Positions 9,271 through 11,730 of a DNA stretch of 11,730 bases are shown one piece after another. Source of the stretch: Sporothrix humicola (Eukaryota > Ascomycota > Sordariomycetes > Ophiostomatales > Ophiostomataceae); contig WNYE01000195.1 of assembly GCA_021396245.1 (NCBI GenBank), forward strand, positions 1 to 11,730, read 5' to 3'. Below the pieces are notes generated by a model. The model was not told where the DNA came from. It ran no database searches and was given only the letters and a program-made list of their open reading frames with translations. The position numbers and the translations under genes are program-made. Numbering within the stretch: the first letter of the stretch is position 1; each line of letters begins with the position of its first letter.

Positions 9271-9310
9271 TCTGCCACTGGCAGATGATGCCATGCTGCA
9301 GGATCCTGCA
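9271..9310. other. Two adjacent perfect palindromes (15 bp and 14 bp)
   Basis: TCTGCCA, C, TGGCAGA at 9271-9285 is followed 11 bp later by TGCAGGATCCTGCA at 9297-9310. Both are perfect. Two such sites so close together suggest a paired binding site for dimeric factors or a small cruciform-prone locus, but no neighbouring gene is available to give it meaning. Confidence 0.4.
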
Positions 9311-11164
9311 TGAATAGCGCCGCAGAGTACCGAGAGAGGGAGAAGCAATAATGGCATACGGTGCTGGCATGTCAGTTACAGACACCGGGCACTTTTACGC
9401 GGCCGACATGCCCCATTCAAGTATCTCAAACACAGTGTTTCCGGAGACATTTATTTCTGCGGGCTTGGCAGCTTGATCGCACATATCTTACGACGTTCCT
9501 TGACACGTCGTACGTTTGTGTGTATGAGCACGACCGACAAAAATGCAGTTTGATTTTAATTTGACTTGTATCACGGTCTTGATGATATGCCTCCGTCTTC
9601 CCGCGCGGCGTTTTTGTTCGCTGTAGGCAACAGTAGGATTGAAGAGAACGGAGCCATCGTGAAAAGGGCGATCTGTGGATGGGGAACGGGCGGAGGAGCG
9701 AGGGCACAAACGCCGGCGGAGAATTTACAGGCCGATCTTATTTGGGTCTGCACAAATCTCCAACCATAAAACGGCCGTGAACCAGAACACGGCGGTACGA
9801 GCCTCACGAACAGCCTCATCTGAAGACGAGGTACTTCTTTATTTCGACATCATGTTAATGTGGAAGCCTGGCGTATTTTTGAAGCTATTCTTTGTATTTT
9901 ATTTTTATTTTCTCGATGTGCTATTTTGCTTCATTATCAACAGAAAATACTCCATAAAAAGGGTCGCATTATGGATGTATCCTCTGGGCGTCTCGGCACT
10001 TACAGACCGCAAAAAGCAACACAGTGCGATGTGAAGAGAAAGCCACACATCCAACATGTTTTCTTTTTTTTCTGTTAATACATTTCTGCTTCGTTACCAA
10101 CGAGGCGTCGATCGAGATTATGCCTCAAATCGTATCAGAACAAAGACCGGAAAACAAAGAAACGTGCGGCCAAAGGGACGCGCTTCACTAATACACGTAT
10201 GAGAGCCCCAATGGAGACGAGGCGTGTTAGTGAGTTCCTGCCCAAACGTTATCGAGTTAATTTGGCCTTTTGCAGTAGCTTATTGGGCTCCGAACGTAAG
10301 ATAACGGCAAAAATAAGAGGCCATTCTCTCGTCAGCAAAATGAGCGCCTGTTCGATGAGTGTCTATTCAACTTTCAACAGCAATGCAGGACAGCAGCAAA
10401 AAGAGACCTAGCAGCAAGGAATACACACTAAAGGACTAAAGGGATATGGAGGCGAGACACATGCCGTTGAAGCTGTCAAATCGATAAATCGTCCCCGATG
10501 GCGGCTGGCCGGTGTAAGACTCGCATCATTGCTGCATTCCTTCTAGAACACGTGTAACCACCCAGCAAAGGCGGTCGTACGAACGGAAGAGAAACGGTGT
10601 GAGACAGGTAGCAACGATGGATTGCTGGCTTCTCCTCCTTTCGATTAAGCGCTGTCGGGAGACGACAAAACAACATCCCTGGGCAAACAAGTCTGACGGG
10701 ATGTCTCTAGACTCCTCCCCTCTAATTCTAGATGACACTGGGGCGGTGCGAGTTATGATTCCTCAATGGGCAAGGCCGATTACAAAAGCTTCAAATATGG
10801 TTGTAATTGTCGCTGGTTTCAGCGTGAGCGTGACGCCTTGTGAGAAGTGTGAGAAGGCGCTTGCTCTGCACTGTCGACGTCACCACCGTTAAACCCGTCG
10901 CCAAAATGTCGTAGCTTCCGCTAAAAACGGCGCCCAGCCAGCCTTCCTTGGCTCCTTCCGCGCGCTACTGTCGCCTGTGTGGCTTCTGCCTGTTGCCCTT
11001 TTTGCCTTCTTTCCCTTCTTTTTCTTCCATGGGTGTTTCTTTTTCTCCACCGCCATGGAATAAACTTCCAAGTTGTGTTGTGACAGCTGGAGATAAACAA
11101 TATCCGGTTCCAGTTCGTCTCGTTTGGTTGTTCGAAACACTGACGTTTCTATTTCGTACGTTTT

Positions 11165-11730
11165 GATTCTTTGTTTCCTTTTATATTATTATACCGCCTA
11201 TTGTTTTTTCTTATTCAATATCGCGATTATCTCCCCAAAATAAAAAAAACGACTATTAGTTCTTAACGTCCACCCCTATAAAGCCCACCGAGGTTATATA
11301 ACCTAACGCTACGCCTTATTTCTTTAAATATACCCTTAAAGCCTTATTTCCCATATACATAAAATATATATATATTACTCTTACAAGTTACAACTTTTTT
11401 ATTTCGTTAAAAATCCGTTATACGAAGTTATTTATATATTTTTGTATTAACCACGACTTTGTAAATAAAAAGTTATTTTTTTCGAATTTTTTTAATTACT
11501 TTTAAACGTATAATAAATTTTTTTATATAATTTATTTATTTATTTTTATTTTCGGTTAAAAATTATTATAACTTTTCGTTATAACGAACGATATACTTTT
11601 CGTTTTAGTTTTAAGTTAAACGTTATTATAAACGGTTTATTACGTATTTAAACTTATTATAAATAACTTTAACGAATAATATATTTATTTAAAAGTAATT
11701 TATTACGATTATAATATTTTAAAGTTTTTA
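11165..11730. repeat. AT-rich, RIP-like degenerate repeat block (right border)
   Basis: From about 11165 to the end the sequence becomes very AT-rich, with few CpA or TpG and abundant TpA, as at the left end. No coding frame survives. It includes the right copy of the 110-bp repeat, so it probably derives from the same element family as the left block. The true extent lies beyond the window. Confidence 0.8.
11277..11386 (+). repeat. 110-bp direct repeat, right copy
   Basis: This is the gapless, same-orientation partner of 274-383, offset by 11,003 bp, differing only by transitions. It contains a perfect 14-bp palindrome AGGTTATATAACCT at 11291-11304. In the left copy a C-to-T change at position 300 breaks that palindrome. 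At several sites this copy keeps C or G where the left has T or A, and at others the reverse, so both copies have been mutated independently. Confidence 0.85.

Larger units (their letters stand above)
6721..11164. other. Gene-free stretch with palindromes; no supported coding region
   Basis: Base composition is balanced, unlike the AT-rich borders, yet I recognise no gene on either strand. The longest frame is 8885-8235 (-), 216 residues with an ATG start, basic and Cys/Ser-rich, matching nothing I know. Overlapping - frames in 8035-8560 also give protein-like text in short pieces, but no set of splice sites I tried keeps one frame open. I saw no tRNA A and B box pair. Contents include a triple AGCCA repeat at 6901-6915, palindromes at 7751-7765, 9271-9285 and 9297-9310, and a hairpin at 8843-8867. 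It could be intergenic DNA, decayed genes or a non-coding RNA locus. Confidence 0.5.

Overview
The window looks like nuclear DNA of a filamentous ascomycete (Pezizomycotina). The one clear gene has short introns with GTRAGT donors and CTAAC-like branch sites. The window has AT-rich ends with the depleted CpA/TpG and excess TpA expected of repeat-induced point mutation (RIP). Between those ends lies about 10.6 kb of balanced base composition. I would not name a genus from the sequence alone.

Layout. Positions 1 to about 514 are an AT-rich, RIP-like repeat block. At about 515 the composition changes abruptly into the 3' part of an RSA3-like ribosome-assembly gene on the + strand, ending at 808. 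Its 5' half is missing, so it is probably a truncated gene remnant. A convergent intergenic stretch follows (809-1950) with no recognisable gene; it holds a strong 9-bp hairpin just past the end of the next gene. From 4136 down to 1951 on the - strand is a complete four-exon gene for a YTP1-like integral membrane protein of 633 residues. Its upstream region has an unusual cluster of AGCT tetramers (4180-4444) and then a pyrimidine-rich tract when read on the gene's strand (4640-4980). From there to about 11160 I find no gene I can support, only scattered open frames, a 24-base A run, small tandem repeats and several perfect palindromes. The window ends in a second AT-rich RIP-like block.

The most informative structural observation is that both AT-rich borders carry the same 110-bp repeat in the same orientation, 11,003 bp apart and with no gaps. 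It occupies 274-383 and 11277-11386. I count 15 differences between the copies, all transitions, which is the signature expected of RIP. The balanced segment is therefore an island bracketed by direct repeats, and the left border appears to have cut into RSA3.

Function. The two recognisable genes do not form a pathway. RSA3 belongs to large ribosomal subunit maturation. YTP1 is a membrane protein of unknown biochemical role whose N-terminal domain resembles cytochrome b561. I found no tRNA, rRNA, CRISPR array or intact transposon open reading frame. That search was by eye and would miss divergent RNAs and heavily spliced genes.
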